Under the pieces are notes generated by a model, which was not told the origin of the DNA, did no database searches, and was given only the letters and a program-made list of their open reading frames with translations. The position numbers and the translations under genes are program-made. From assembly GCF_000331305.1 (NCBI RefSeq), contig NZ_KB217483.1:3621-42840 (forward strand): DNA of 39,220 bases, given 5' to 3'. This DNA comes from Calothrix sp. PCC 7103 (lineage in GTDB: Bacteria; Cyanobacteriota; Cyanobacteriia; Cyanobacteriales; Nostocaceae). Positions 8,286 to 15,011 of this stretch are shown here, piece after piece (position 1 is the first letter of the stretch; the number at the start of each line of letters is the position of its first letter).

Positions 8286-9749
8286 TTATTTACTACTTGA
8301 TGGAGCTTCTAGCATTCGACAAGGCAAACGGAAGCGGTCGCCTCTAGCCCGACGGCTTCTATTACTGTCGCTACAGTCTAAGCAATTCGGGTCAGCACGC
8401 GGACCTACTTCGCTAGTTTTCCTTTCTCGTGCGAAATGCACTTGATGCCGCAACTGAACTTCAGGTTTGTACAGTCCAGTAAACATCATTTTAAAATCGT
8501 TTACTGCTTGCTCGGCAGACTTAACGTTAAGTGTAATTACGCTGGGTTGAGCAATATTTTCATCTTCGACATACTGCTGATTTCGGCGTTCTGTTTCACT
8601 TAATGTTTCTTGTTGCAAGCGACCTGGCGGAATTAATTCATGACATTGCAAGCAACCGGCGTAAGCATAGGGAAGTACAGGACGAGTTGCTGTAAATATA
8701 TCACCAACTTGTTTTGTTTGCTTATCAACGGGAACTTTGGCACCTATCTGAATTCCAGGAATTAGATATTGATGTAGAATCGCATTGAAAACCAAACGGC
8801 TTTGCATCGAGTCTGTTGCTAAAAATATGAAATCAGTGTCCACTAACAACTTTGCTATTGATTCATCAACAATGTTTCCAACAATAGCGTCGTAGTGAAT
8901 GGAAGGATTAGCTTGCTTGGCGACCCTTCGAGCAACATGGACTTTATAAGCAGCCAAACGTTTGCCAAGTTTTTCTAACCAAGGAATACCTGATTTAGTA
9001 AGCCAAGTCATTGCATCCCGGTGGGTGGCGCCAACAATGCGGGGCAGATTGGTTAATTCAACTCGGTCAAAATCGATAGCGACAATATGCTCTACTCCCA
9101 AACGCGATAACCATTCATTAATCAACGAACCTCCCCCACCAAGACCAATAATTCCTACTTTTAAATTCGAGAGAATTTCTTGTCCGACATCACCAAACAT
9201 ACGTGAGTGACGGTCATACATAGGGTTGGCGATAGGCGAACGCTTTCGAGGAGAAGGATAGAGTTTGCGGATATTTGCACCAATAATAGTCATATGCTCA
9301 AGTTTATACCGACCAGAAGGAGTCCAAATATCTCCAGCTACTGCGTTTTTGGCAAATACCAACGCTCCCACTGGACCACCACGAGTGATATCAAGTAGTG
9401 CTGGGTAACCGCGTTCGTGAGATGCCATGTCATCGCTAGAGAAACTAACTTCGTCCTTACCACCATGACAATGTACGGCAACATAACAAAGGTTTTCTTT
9501 TGCACAGTAACCAGATGTCTCAGCAACAAATCTCGCCGTTAAAGCACGATAACCATGTTGACCAGGTACATAATCAATTCCATCGCGCGCTAAGAAAACT
9601 TCTCGTGCTAACAAGCGTGTACCGCGAGGAGTTTCGACTATACCAGCGACAATTACGGCGCCATGTTCGTCTCTGTCACCAGGAAAGAGATGATTTTCGA
9701 GTTTTTCAAACAATGGCGCATCGATTCTAAGTTCTAGAGGTTCTTTCAT
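8286..9749 (-). CDS. JAMM (JAB/MPN) protease-E1/ThiF adenylyltransferase fusion
   Basis: The likely role is to trim the ubiquitin-like protein (or remove it from targets) and to activate its C-terminus by adenylation. Residues 1 to about 160 form a JAB domain with the Zn motif H93-x-H95-x8-S104-x2-D107 (VHCHGGKDEVSFSSDD) and an upstream Glu (E28). Residues from about 185 form the E1 domain: GLGGGGS (202-208) for ATP, IDFDRVELTNLPR (Asp-x-Asp...Asn..Arg), and paired cysteines in AGCLQCHEL and PNCLDCS for a structural zinc. The start at ATG 9749 has AAGGAG and overlaps the end of the E2 gene by 4 bases. All key residues are present, so I expect an active enzyme. Confidence 0.88.
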   Translation of the reverse strand: MKEPLELRIDAPLFEKLENHLFPGDRDEHGAVIVAGIVETPRGTRLLAREVFLARDGIDYVPGQHGYRALTARFVAETSGYCAKENLCYVAVHCHGGKDEVSFSSDDMASHERGYPALLDITRGGPVGALVFAKNAVAGDIWTPSGRYKLEHMTIIGANIRKLYPSPRKRSPIANPMYDRHSRMFGDVGQEILSNLKVGIIGLGGGGSLINEWLSRLGVEHIVAIDFDRVELTNLPRIVGATHRDAMTWLTKSGIPWLEKLGKRLAAYKVHVARRVAKQANPSIHYDAIVGNIVDESIAKLLVDTDFIFLATDSMQSRLVFNAILHQYLIPGIQIGAKVPVDKQTKQVGDIFTATRPVLPYAYAGCLQCHELIPPGRLQQETLSETERRNQQYVEDENIAQPSVITLNVKSAEQAVNDFKMMFTGLYKPEVQLRHQVHFARERKTSEVGPRADPNCLDCSDSNRSRRARGDRFRLPCRMLEAPSSSK

Positions 9750-10129
9750 AAACTCCTTAACCAGACTAGTACTTTACTTAACTTAGTTGCAGCAGTATCA
9801 ATGGTGGCATTCCACCGATTTGAACGCCGTGACACTTGGATTACTTGACGGTTATGCCAATTCACAGGAAACTGTAATCCAGCACCTTGAATAAGACCAT
9901 CAATTCGGCGCAATGACCCATCAAGATAATGCGGGTAAACATCCGCATAAGGATATTGGTAAGAAATTGTAAAACCAATCCAAGAGGTAGAAGGTAAGTA
10001 ACGTTCGCCAATAAGCAAATCATGAACAATGACGTATGCTCCTCCCTGCCCTTCAGATGTAACTTCGACGCGATGCTTCGGAAAAGTTTGCTGAATTTCT
10101 TCAATTGCTCGTTGAACTTCTGGTGTCAT
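9746..10129 (-). CDS. E2-like (UBC fold) conjugating protein without cysteine
   Basis: The 127-residue protein has E2/UBC-family features: an N-terminal helix (MTPEVQRAIEEIQQTFPKHR), strands GGAYVIVHDLLI and STSWIGFTISYQYP, a YPHYLDGSLR turn in the position of the conserved E2 proline/loop, and a C-terminal helix. Position between Ubl and E1 genes supports the call. The protein contains no Cys at all, so a classic thioester intermediate is impossible; a Ser, Thr or other route, or a scaffold role, must be considered. The start ATG 10129 has AGGAGG. It begins 10 bp after the Ubl stop and overlaps the E1 start. Confidence 0.78.
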   Translation of the reverse strand: MTPEVQRAIEEIQQTFPKHRVEVTSEGQGGAYVIVHDLLIGERYLPSTSWIGFTISYQYPYADVYPHYLDGSLRRIDGLIQGAGLQFPVNWHNRQVIQVSRRSNRWNATIDTAATKLSKVLVWLRSL

Positions 10130-10138
10130 TGGTGCCTC

Positions 10139-10417
10139 CTATGAGTTATCATCAGGTGCAGTTGCGCGAAAACGCTGTCCCTCATGCAGAGTAATGGTTT
10201 CGCAATCTCCAATTTGGTTAAGTTCAGAATCGCATTTGACCTCAAAGAGTACGAAATCTTCTTGAATGGCAACACACTGCTTGATCGCAGTTTGTTTAAT
10301 TTCTAAGCCTGTAACCTTATGATTCGAGAACGTTACAGGACGTTCGTTAACTGTAACAGTAATGGTTTTTGGCTTTTTCGCCAATAATTCTGCATTTTGT
10401 ATCGATTCAACTTGCAT
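10139..10417 (-). CDS. Ubiquitin-like protein (multiubiquitin-type beta-grasp)
   Basis: This 92-residue protein is the probable modifier of the system. Residues 18 to about 85 match the multiubiquitin-type beta-grasp pattern: KTITVTVNERPVTFSNHKVT (two strands), GLEIKQTAIKQ (helix), then a Phe/Val strand and TITLHEGQRFRATAPDDNS at the end. It holds a single Ubl unit. The C-terminus is DDNS and not the GG of eukaryotic ubiquitin, so processing or activation may differ. The start at ATG 10417 has AAGGAG 8 bases upstream. First of three tightly packed genes (Ubl, E2, JAMM-E1). Confidence 0.85.
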   Translation of the reverse strand: MQVESIQNAELLAKKPKTITVTVNERPVTFSNHKVTGLEIKQTAIKQCVAIQEDFVLFEVKCDSELNQIGDCETITLHEGQRFRATAPDDNS

Positions 10418-10458
10418 GGAAAACTCCTTGAGAATTTAATTTTGGTTTTGGGATTCGA

Positions 10459-10494
10459 TTTTTGGGGAGTACCTGATTTTGCACTCCCCAAAAA
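10459..10494 (-). promoter_or_regulatory. Long hairpin between the YjzC-like and Ubl genes
   Basis: TTTTTGGGGAGT (10459-10470) pairs perfectly with ACTCCCCAAAAA (10483-10494) around a 12-base loop. There is no extra T-run beyond the stem, so a plain intrinsic terminator is not certain. Since the T5/A5 parts belong to the stem, it may act as an attenuator or RNA-stability element between the first gene and the Ubl-E2-E1 part. Confidence 0.5.
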
Positions 10495-10514
10495 GAAATT
10501 GTTCGGAAAACGAA

Positions 10515-10703
10515 CTACTTAGAGCGCTTGTGCTTGGTTGCGTCAACCAGCTTATAACGCTGACCTGCTTGCGGAGTTGGAGGTAGAGGTTCGCCTTTGG
10601 TAACAGTGCGTTCCTCTCCTGTCCCACCGCCACGAGGTCCAGTAATCTCGTATTGACCAGACTGTTTTGCGATTTCGCCTGGTTTCTTTAGTTCGTCAGC
10701 CAT
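10515..10703 (-). CDS. YjzC-like small basic protein
   Basis: ATG 10703 (MADELKKPGEIAKQSGQYEI) is chosen because AAGGA lies at proper spacing; an upstream TTG (10733) falls in the regulatory repeat. The protein is 62 residues with the pattern KPGEIAKQSGQY..GPRGGGTGEERTVTKGEPLPPTP..GQRYKLVDATKH, typical of small YjzC-type proteins. Function is unknown; the fold may be a small beta barrel. It is first in the minus-strand ubiquitin-like operon, 98 bp ahead of the Ubl gene and separated from it by a strong hairpin. Confidence 0.75.
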   Translation of the reverse strand: MADELKKPGEIAKQSGQYEITGPRGGGTGEERTVTKGEPLPPTPQAGQRYKLVDATKHKRSK

Positions 10704-10714
10704 AGATTTCCTTT

Positions 10715-10837
10715 TTGTTTGATTATCGGACAATAATAGCTTGATACTAACACACTGTTTTAAAATCTAACAATAGGATGAGTGATTTTATGATCAAATT
10801 GTCTTAGAATCAAGGTATATGTCCGATAATCAAACAA
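10715..10837. promoter_or_regulatory. Divergent promoter region with inverted 30-bp repeat
   Basis: GTCCGATAATCAAACAA occurs at 10821-10837 on the plus strand and, inverted, at 10715-10731. The similarity reaches further upstream (ATCAAG then TAT-rich) to about 30 bp per copy (10809-10837 and 10715-10745). The two copies lie just ahead of the divergent YjzC-like and XRE-ImmA genes, so they are good candidates for an operator bound by the XRE protein. On the minus strand TTGTTA and TAGTAT 18 bases apart could be a promoter. Binding is inferred, not shown. Confidence 0.6.
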
Positions 10838-10855
10838 CGCTTAGGTTACAAGGAG

Positions 10856-12067
10856 ATGAATTACGCAGAACTAGGTCGCCGGATTCGCGTAGCTAGGGAG
10901 GAAGCTTCGCTGTCTCAAGATGCCGTAGCACAGCATCTTGACATGCCGCGTTCTGCTGTGTCTTTAATTGAGAGTGGCAAACGTAAGGTAGACAGTCTGG
11001 AACTCGAACGATTCTCCCGTTTAGTTGGTAAAAATATCCTGTTTTTTTTTGATGAAGTTTCTGAAACTACAGAAAAAAGTAATTCTGAGGAAGATGACCC
11101 AACTCAAATTCTTTTTAGTGCCAATCAAGTAGTCGATATTTCGCCGGATAAGGAGCAAATTGAGCGATTTCGTAAGTTTCACCGCAATTTTGGCGATTTA
11201 GCTCGAAAGCTGAATCGTATAAGTGAACCATTTTCTATGGAACCGCTACACAACGTATTTAAACCTACTCCGGCAGCAGCTAAGTGGATGGCAACGCAAG
11301 AACGTGCCCGATTAGGAATTTCAATTTTCAGCCCTATTAGAAATATGTGGGAGATTTTGGAAAATGAAGGTGTCAGGGTGATGGCATGGAATCTAGCAAC
11401 ACCTAAATTAGGGGGATGTTTTATTTTTTCTCCTTTGCTTGGTTCCTTTGTTTTAGTTAAAAGGAATTTGGGGGATTATTCAGCTAATATGCTGAATTTT
11501 GTCTTAGCACATGAATATTGTCATCACTTAATTCATCGTCAGCAAAAAGGTATCGCTTGCGATCCTAATGGTAATTATCGCCGACCGGAAGAGTATTTTG
11601 CTCAATGGTTTGCTGCTAATTTCCTTATGCCAGAAGAAGCAATTGTTCCAAGATTGACTAATTATTTGGAGAAATCAGATGGAGAAATTACTGCTGAAAT
11701 TGTTATGCACTTGGCTTTAGATTTTGGAGTTAGTTACAAAGCAATGCTCTTCCGTCTAGCAGACAAAAGAGTTGAATTAATTGACAAAAGCGTCTCTCAG
11801 AAACTCGCTAAAGCAAAACCAAAACAACTTCTTGAGACAATTGGTCGTTCTGTTCCTCGTTTGGAAAAAATCAATCACTTTCCTAATGAATATATGGAGA
11901 TGAACTTTGATGCATATCGACTAGGCTATATCAGTTTGAGTAAATTAGCAGAACTGCTGGAAATTACTGTGGAAGAAGCAAAAAATCTATTAAATGCAAG
12001 AGAGATTCCTATTGATTTAGGTGTTAATTCTGAGTTAGAACTTTTAAGCGATATTGAAAACGCTTAA
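10856..12067 (+). CDS. XRE-family regulator fused to ImmA/IrrE metallopeptidase
   Basis: Residues 1-60 are an XRE helix-turn-helix (LGRRIRVAREEASLSQDAVA, then MPRSAVSLIESGKRKVDSLE). The centre (about 150-290) is an ImmA/IrrE (COG2856) Zn-peptidase with HEYCHH and a downstream Glu in RRPEEYFAQWFAANFLMPEE. The C-terminus carries another small helical DNA-binding-like segment. AGGAG directly abuts the ATG, an unusually short spacing, so a different start or atypical initiation is possible. It is divergent from the Ubl operon and shares its repeat motif, and it precedes a PIN-domain gene by 34 bp. Such fusions often de-repress stress or defence genes by proteolysis; that is inference here. Confidence 0.85.
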   Translation: MNYAELGRRIRVAREEASLSQDAVAQHLDMPRSAVSLIESGKRKVDSLELERFSRLVGKNILFFFDEVSETTEKSNSEEDDPTQILFSANQVVDISPDKEQIERFRKFHRNFGDLARKLNRISEPFSMEPLHNVFKPTPAAAKWMATQERARLGISIFSPIRNMWEILENEGVRVMAWNLATPKLGGCFIFSPLLGSFVLVKRNLGDYSANMLNFVLAHEYCHHLIHRQQKGIACDPNGNYRRPEEYFAQWFAANFLMPEEAIVPRLTNYLEKSDGEITAEIVMHLALDFGVSYKAMLFRLADKRVELIDKSVSQKLAKAKPKQLLETIGRSVPRLEKINHFPNEYMEMNFDAYRLGYISLSKLAELLEITVEEAKNLLNAREIPIDLGVNSELELLSDIENA

Positions 12068-12101
12068 TTAATTAGTGTGAGAAGTAAACGGGAACAAAAT
12101 A

Positions 12102-12680
12102 GTGGAGTCAAAAAGTAAAGAATCAGAGGCATCGCCAATAATTTTTGATAGCGCTGTACTGAGTAATTTTGCTATTGCACAGGTTTTCCATGTCCTTCAA
12201 AGGCTCTATACAGGTAGAGCCTTTGTTCCTAAAGCTGTCCAACGCGAAATTCAAGCACGTATTAAAGGTGCTTCCACGTGTGCTAGTGCGAAAAATCTAA
12301 CGCAACTGGAAGAAATTAATCAGGCGTTAAATTGTGGTTGGTTACAGATACCTCCAGAGCAAGTTAACCCGAACGATGATGCTATTGAGTTGCGGCTACA
12401 ATTAGAGTACAGCAAAAGGTTTAGTATGGGAGAGTCTGAAGCAATGGCGATTGCTCGTAACCGGAACTGGGTTTTTGCTTCTGATGATGGGGCTGCTAGA
12501 AATTTTGCTAAAGAACGAGATATTCGTCTAACAGGAACTCTAGGTATTCTTATCAAAGCGGTTCAAACTAAAATTCTTTGTCTATCTCTTGCCGATCTCA
12601 TTCACGCGCAGATGATTGATGAAGGTTATTGCTCTCCTTTATCATATGAAAATGGCATTTCTAGCTATCGCAATCTATAA
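12102..12680 (+). CDS. PIN-like domain protein (DUF3368 type)
   Basis: The 192-residue protein has the PIN acidic residues: IIFDSAVLSNFA (first Asp near the N-terminus), MGESEAMAIAR (Glu), and FASDDGAARNFA (Asp pair). DUF3368-type PIN proteins are predicted Mg-dependent ribonucleases and often pair with XRE or ImmA-type partners as toxin-antitoxin-like modules. A GTG start (12102) follows the upstream gene by 34 bp, so the two are probably co-transcribed. Here it may be an effector or RNA-level regulator of the cassette. Confidence 0.75.
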   Translation: MESKSKESEASPIIFDSAVLSNFAIAQVFHVLQRLYTGRAFVPKAVQREIQARIKGASTCASAKNLTQLEEINQALNCGWLQIPPEQVNPNDDAIELRLQLEYSKRFSMGESEAMAIARNRNWVFASDDGAARNFAKERDIRLTGTLGILIKAVQTKILCLSLADLIHAQMIDEGYCSPLSYENGISSYRNL

Positions 12681-12761
12681 TACTCAATCAAGTATGGTTA
12701 ATATTTAAATGAATACTATAAATTGCAATAGAAAATATTGGTACTTTTTAAAGGCATATAA

Positions 12762-12935
12762 ATGAACAATAAACAAGCATTAATCAATAAACAAGAACAG
12801 CTTCGTGCGATTACTTATAGTATGGATTTATTGATGCCGGGATTATATTTTTGGTGCCCGTATTTTACTATTAGAATTGGCGGAGCAATACCTGATGATA
12901 ACCCTTATAGATACCCTGGTATGATTCACAGCTGA
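12762..12935 (+). CDS. Possible 57-residue protein
   Basis: The open frame gives MNNKQALINKQEQLRAITYS, then MDLLMPGLYFWCPYFTIRIG and GAIPDDNPYRYPGMIHS. The composition is protein-like, but only a weak AAAGG lies upstream. It ends about 100 bp before the 3' end of a group II intron and may be the start of a longer gene cut by intron insertion or deletion. I do not recognise it. Confidence 0.35.
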   Translation: MNNKQALINKQEQLRAITYSMDLLMPGLYFWCPYFTIRIGGAIPDDNPYRYPGMIHS

Positions 12936-13035
12936 CTGCCTGACAGAAGTCTGAAAACCCAGTAAAATCAAGGCATTTAATAAAAGGTCAAGAAACATGA
13001 GATGGTAAAGTTACTACACCTACCAAGTGCATCAT
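12936..13035. other. Short spacer, likely 3' exon flank of a group II intron
   Basis: No gene is seen. It borders the predicted 3' splice site of the minus-strand intron at 13036, so its right part should be the exon that the intron interrupted. Confidence 0.4.
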
Positions 13036-13138
13036 GTCAAACTCGACCCAACTATATAGTGTTAGGGTCGAGGGGAATATTACTATTCCACCCCTCCCAT
13101 CCGAAACCGTGCTTGCGACTTTCACCGCACACGGCTAC
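13036..13138 (-). ncRNA. Group II intron domains V and VI, 3' end
   Basis: On the minus strand, right after the maturase stop codon, CCGTGTGCGGTGAAAGTCGC and AAGCACGGTTTCGG form the classic domain V hairpin (about 13102-13136). Domain VI is CTCGACCC (13042-13049) pairing with GGGTCGAG (13065-13072). The intron most likely ends at GAC, 13036. Domain V is the catalytic core of the ribozyme. The 5' domains are not seen because the intron is broken upstream. Confidence 0.8.
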
Positions 13139-14470
13139 TCAACATGTATCCTTTTTGTCATTACAAGACTTCCCTGTTTTATGACCTTTATAAAACGGAA
13201 TATCGTTTACCCACTCCCAGTCAATTTTTTCCCAAAATTGGAATAGTTTTTCTTGTATATTGGAGTGTTTCTTCTTCCGAATTTCTATTAAGTCAATGGC
13301 AGTTTTTTCATCATGACAATGCCGATGGAGAAGTTGTTTATTTTTCCATTCATCCTTACCGCCGTTTGCTCTAGGGATTAGATGGTCTTCTTCAATTACA
13401 TCTCCATCTTTGAAGTGCAATCCGCACCAGGGACATTTACCTTTTTGCTTTTTCAACAATTCTGCCTTATAATTAGGCATTTCCGGGTGTTTCCCTAGCC
13501 TTGTACTCCAATATACTAGGTCGCCATCATAAAGGCTTTTATCGCCTTTAACTTTTACATAATCAGTACTACTGCAACTGAATTGACTATGCTTTAGTAA
13601 CCGTAGGGGGTTCGCGTCCCCTGACCTGGTTGCGAATACCCAGTTTTCGTTTTCTATGGTCGTCCAGTATTTGCTGTGAGCATCTTTACTGTTACCACAT
13701 CTACGTTTTGCCCAACGTCGAAGTTTCAGGTATGTGAGGTTATCTTGTTTTGATAGTTCTCCGGTTGATTTAGCATCGGAGTTTATGTAGTAGGAAGTCC
13801 ATCCCCTGATGACAGGGTTTAGGTCTTTGATGAGTGCCGCTTGGGGCGATGACCTATGTTTGAAAATGACTCTTCCAATTTCCTCAGTATGTGCCTTACT
13901 CGCCTTCGCGGTTGGGGTGATGAGGGTGTTAAAACCTAATATTGTCCCGTAACTATTTTTGTTACTACGGTACTTCCCAGCGGGGTATTGTTTTATATGA
14001 TGACCGAGGAAGTCAAATCCAGCAACACCATCCTCACTTAATTCAGGTTTGAATGTATGAGTTAGTCGGGTTTTAGAGGGTTTTAATTCAAGTCCTATGC
14101 CAGCTAACCATTCCGAGATAATTTCTCGGCATCTTTGGACGACGGCTTTATCTTCATGTAATATCACAAAATCGTCCGCATAACGTATAACGTCTGGGGT
14201 GGCAAAATATTTACCTTTCTTGTGATACCAGGTTTCTCTGCCGCGTTTTGACATTGCAGGAAATTCCTGTTTTATCAAATTTTCTATGCCGTGGAGGGCA
14301 ATATTTGCTAACAGTGGCGAAATCACGCCACCTTGCATCGTGCCCTCAGATGTAGCAGTAAATACCCCTTGGTCTACGACTCCAGATTTAAGCCAAGCTT
14401 TTATTTGTTGCCTGATTTTTCCTTTTATTTTCAACTTTTGGAGTAAATAATCATGGTTGATGCCGTCAAA
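13139..14470 (-). pseudogene. Group II intron reverse transcriptase/maturase, C-terminal part
   Basis: The frame begins at FDGINHDYLLQKLKI, with no valid start. It contains RT motifs TMQGGVISPLLANIALHG and VIRYADDFVILHED (YADD active site), a maturase X domain (IRGWTSYYIN) and a C-terminal HNH endonuclease (CPWCGLHFKDG, EEDHLIPRANGGKDEWKN, HRHCHDEK). The first RT part (RAGRSCHDAIEAI... to DISKCFD) lies at 16920-17122 on the same strand, beyond a serine-recombinase element. Removing that element would rejoin the CFDGINH motif. The N-terminus upstream of IPT is lost. Confidence 0.82.
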
Positions 14471-14541
14471 CAATCCCCAATGTTAATGCCCACGTCAAGA
14501 ACCCGGCAGAGGATTTAAGACAAATTGAGGTAACTGACCCA

Positions 14542-14850
14542 ATGCATCCACTGTTTGGACGGCGGTTTTTTGTAGTATCGACATCGACCCCACGAAGTGG
14601 CACAGGTCACGTGGTTGTTATCTATAAAGAACATATGCGCTTACGCATTGAGACAGAAGCAACGCAACTTGTTGTTCAAAAACACTGTTTAGGTACTAAG
14701 CTCACATTAGAAAGCGTGACTGAATTGGTCACACTCGCGACTGAATGTGAGGTTTTATGCCCATCGAACCAGGCGCCGTCTGGAGTCGTCTTACCCCAGA
14801 ACTCCAAGAAGCAATCATCGAAGAAATCCAAAGCGTCCTCCGTGAGGTGA
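14542..14850 (+). CDS. Small HPLFGRRF protein of the recombinase element
   Basis: The protein starts with the family-like motif MHPLFGRRFFVVSTSTPRSG and TGHVVVIYKEHMRLRI, which resembles the HPLYGQ-type small proteins (DUF5372-like) found ahead of such recombinases, including the one at 17165. The ATG lies inside this motif; a coding-looking stretch (KNPAEDLRQIEVTDP) precedes it in frame without any ATG, GTG or TTG. The real start may be an unusual codon or may have been lost at the junction. The tail is Ser/Lys-rich. Its role is unknown; it could bind DNA or help the recombinase. Confidence 0.55.
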   Translation: MHPLFGRRFFVVSTSTPRSGTGHVVVIYKEHMRLRIETEATQLVVQKHCLGTKLTLESVTELVTLATECEVLCPSNQAPSGVVLPQNSKKQSSKKSKASSVR

Positions 14851-15011
14851 TTTATGACCACATCCGAACTGGTGACCCTCGAACATGTGAACCGCAAAGC
14901 GATAATATACATTCGTCAGTCAACTCCACACCAATTAATCAGCAACCAAGAAAGTCTGCGCCTGCAATACGCTCTGCGCCAAAGAGCTATCGAATTAGGT
15001 TGGTCAGATAG
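14757..15011 (+). CDS. Small overlapping protein of the recombinase element
   Basis: ATG 14757 follows GAGG and gives MPIEPGAVWSRLTPELQEAI, then IEEIQSVLREVIYDHIRTGD and a Ser/Pro-rich tail (84 residues). The VWSRLTPELQ...EVI pattern matches, from memory, the middle gene of related three-gene cassettes. It overlaps the gene before it by 94 bp and the recombinase after it by about 158 bp in other frames. Such nested overlap is unusual but the protein part before residue 40 looks constrained. The function is unknown. Confidence 0.5.
   Translation: MPIEPGAVWSRLTPELQEAIIEEIQSVLREVIYDHIRTGDPRTCEPQSDNIHSSVNSTPINQQPRKSAPAIRSAPKSYRIRLVR

Noticed and set aside
13002-13374. Several short plus-strand frames
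   Set aside because: They overlap the intron domain V/VI and the maturase on the other strand.
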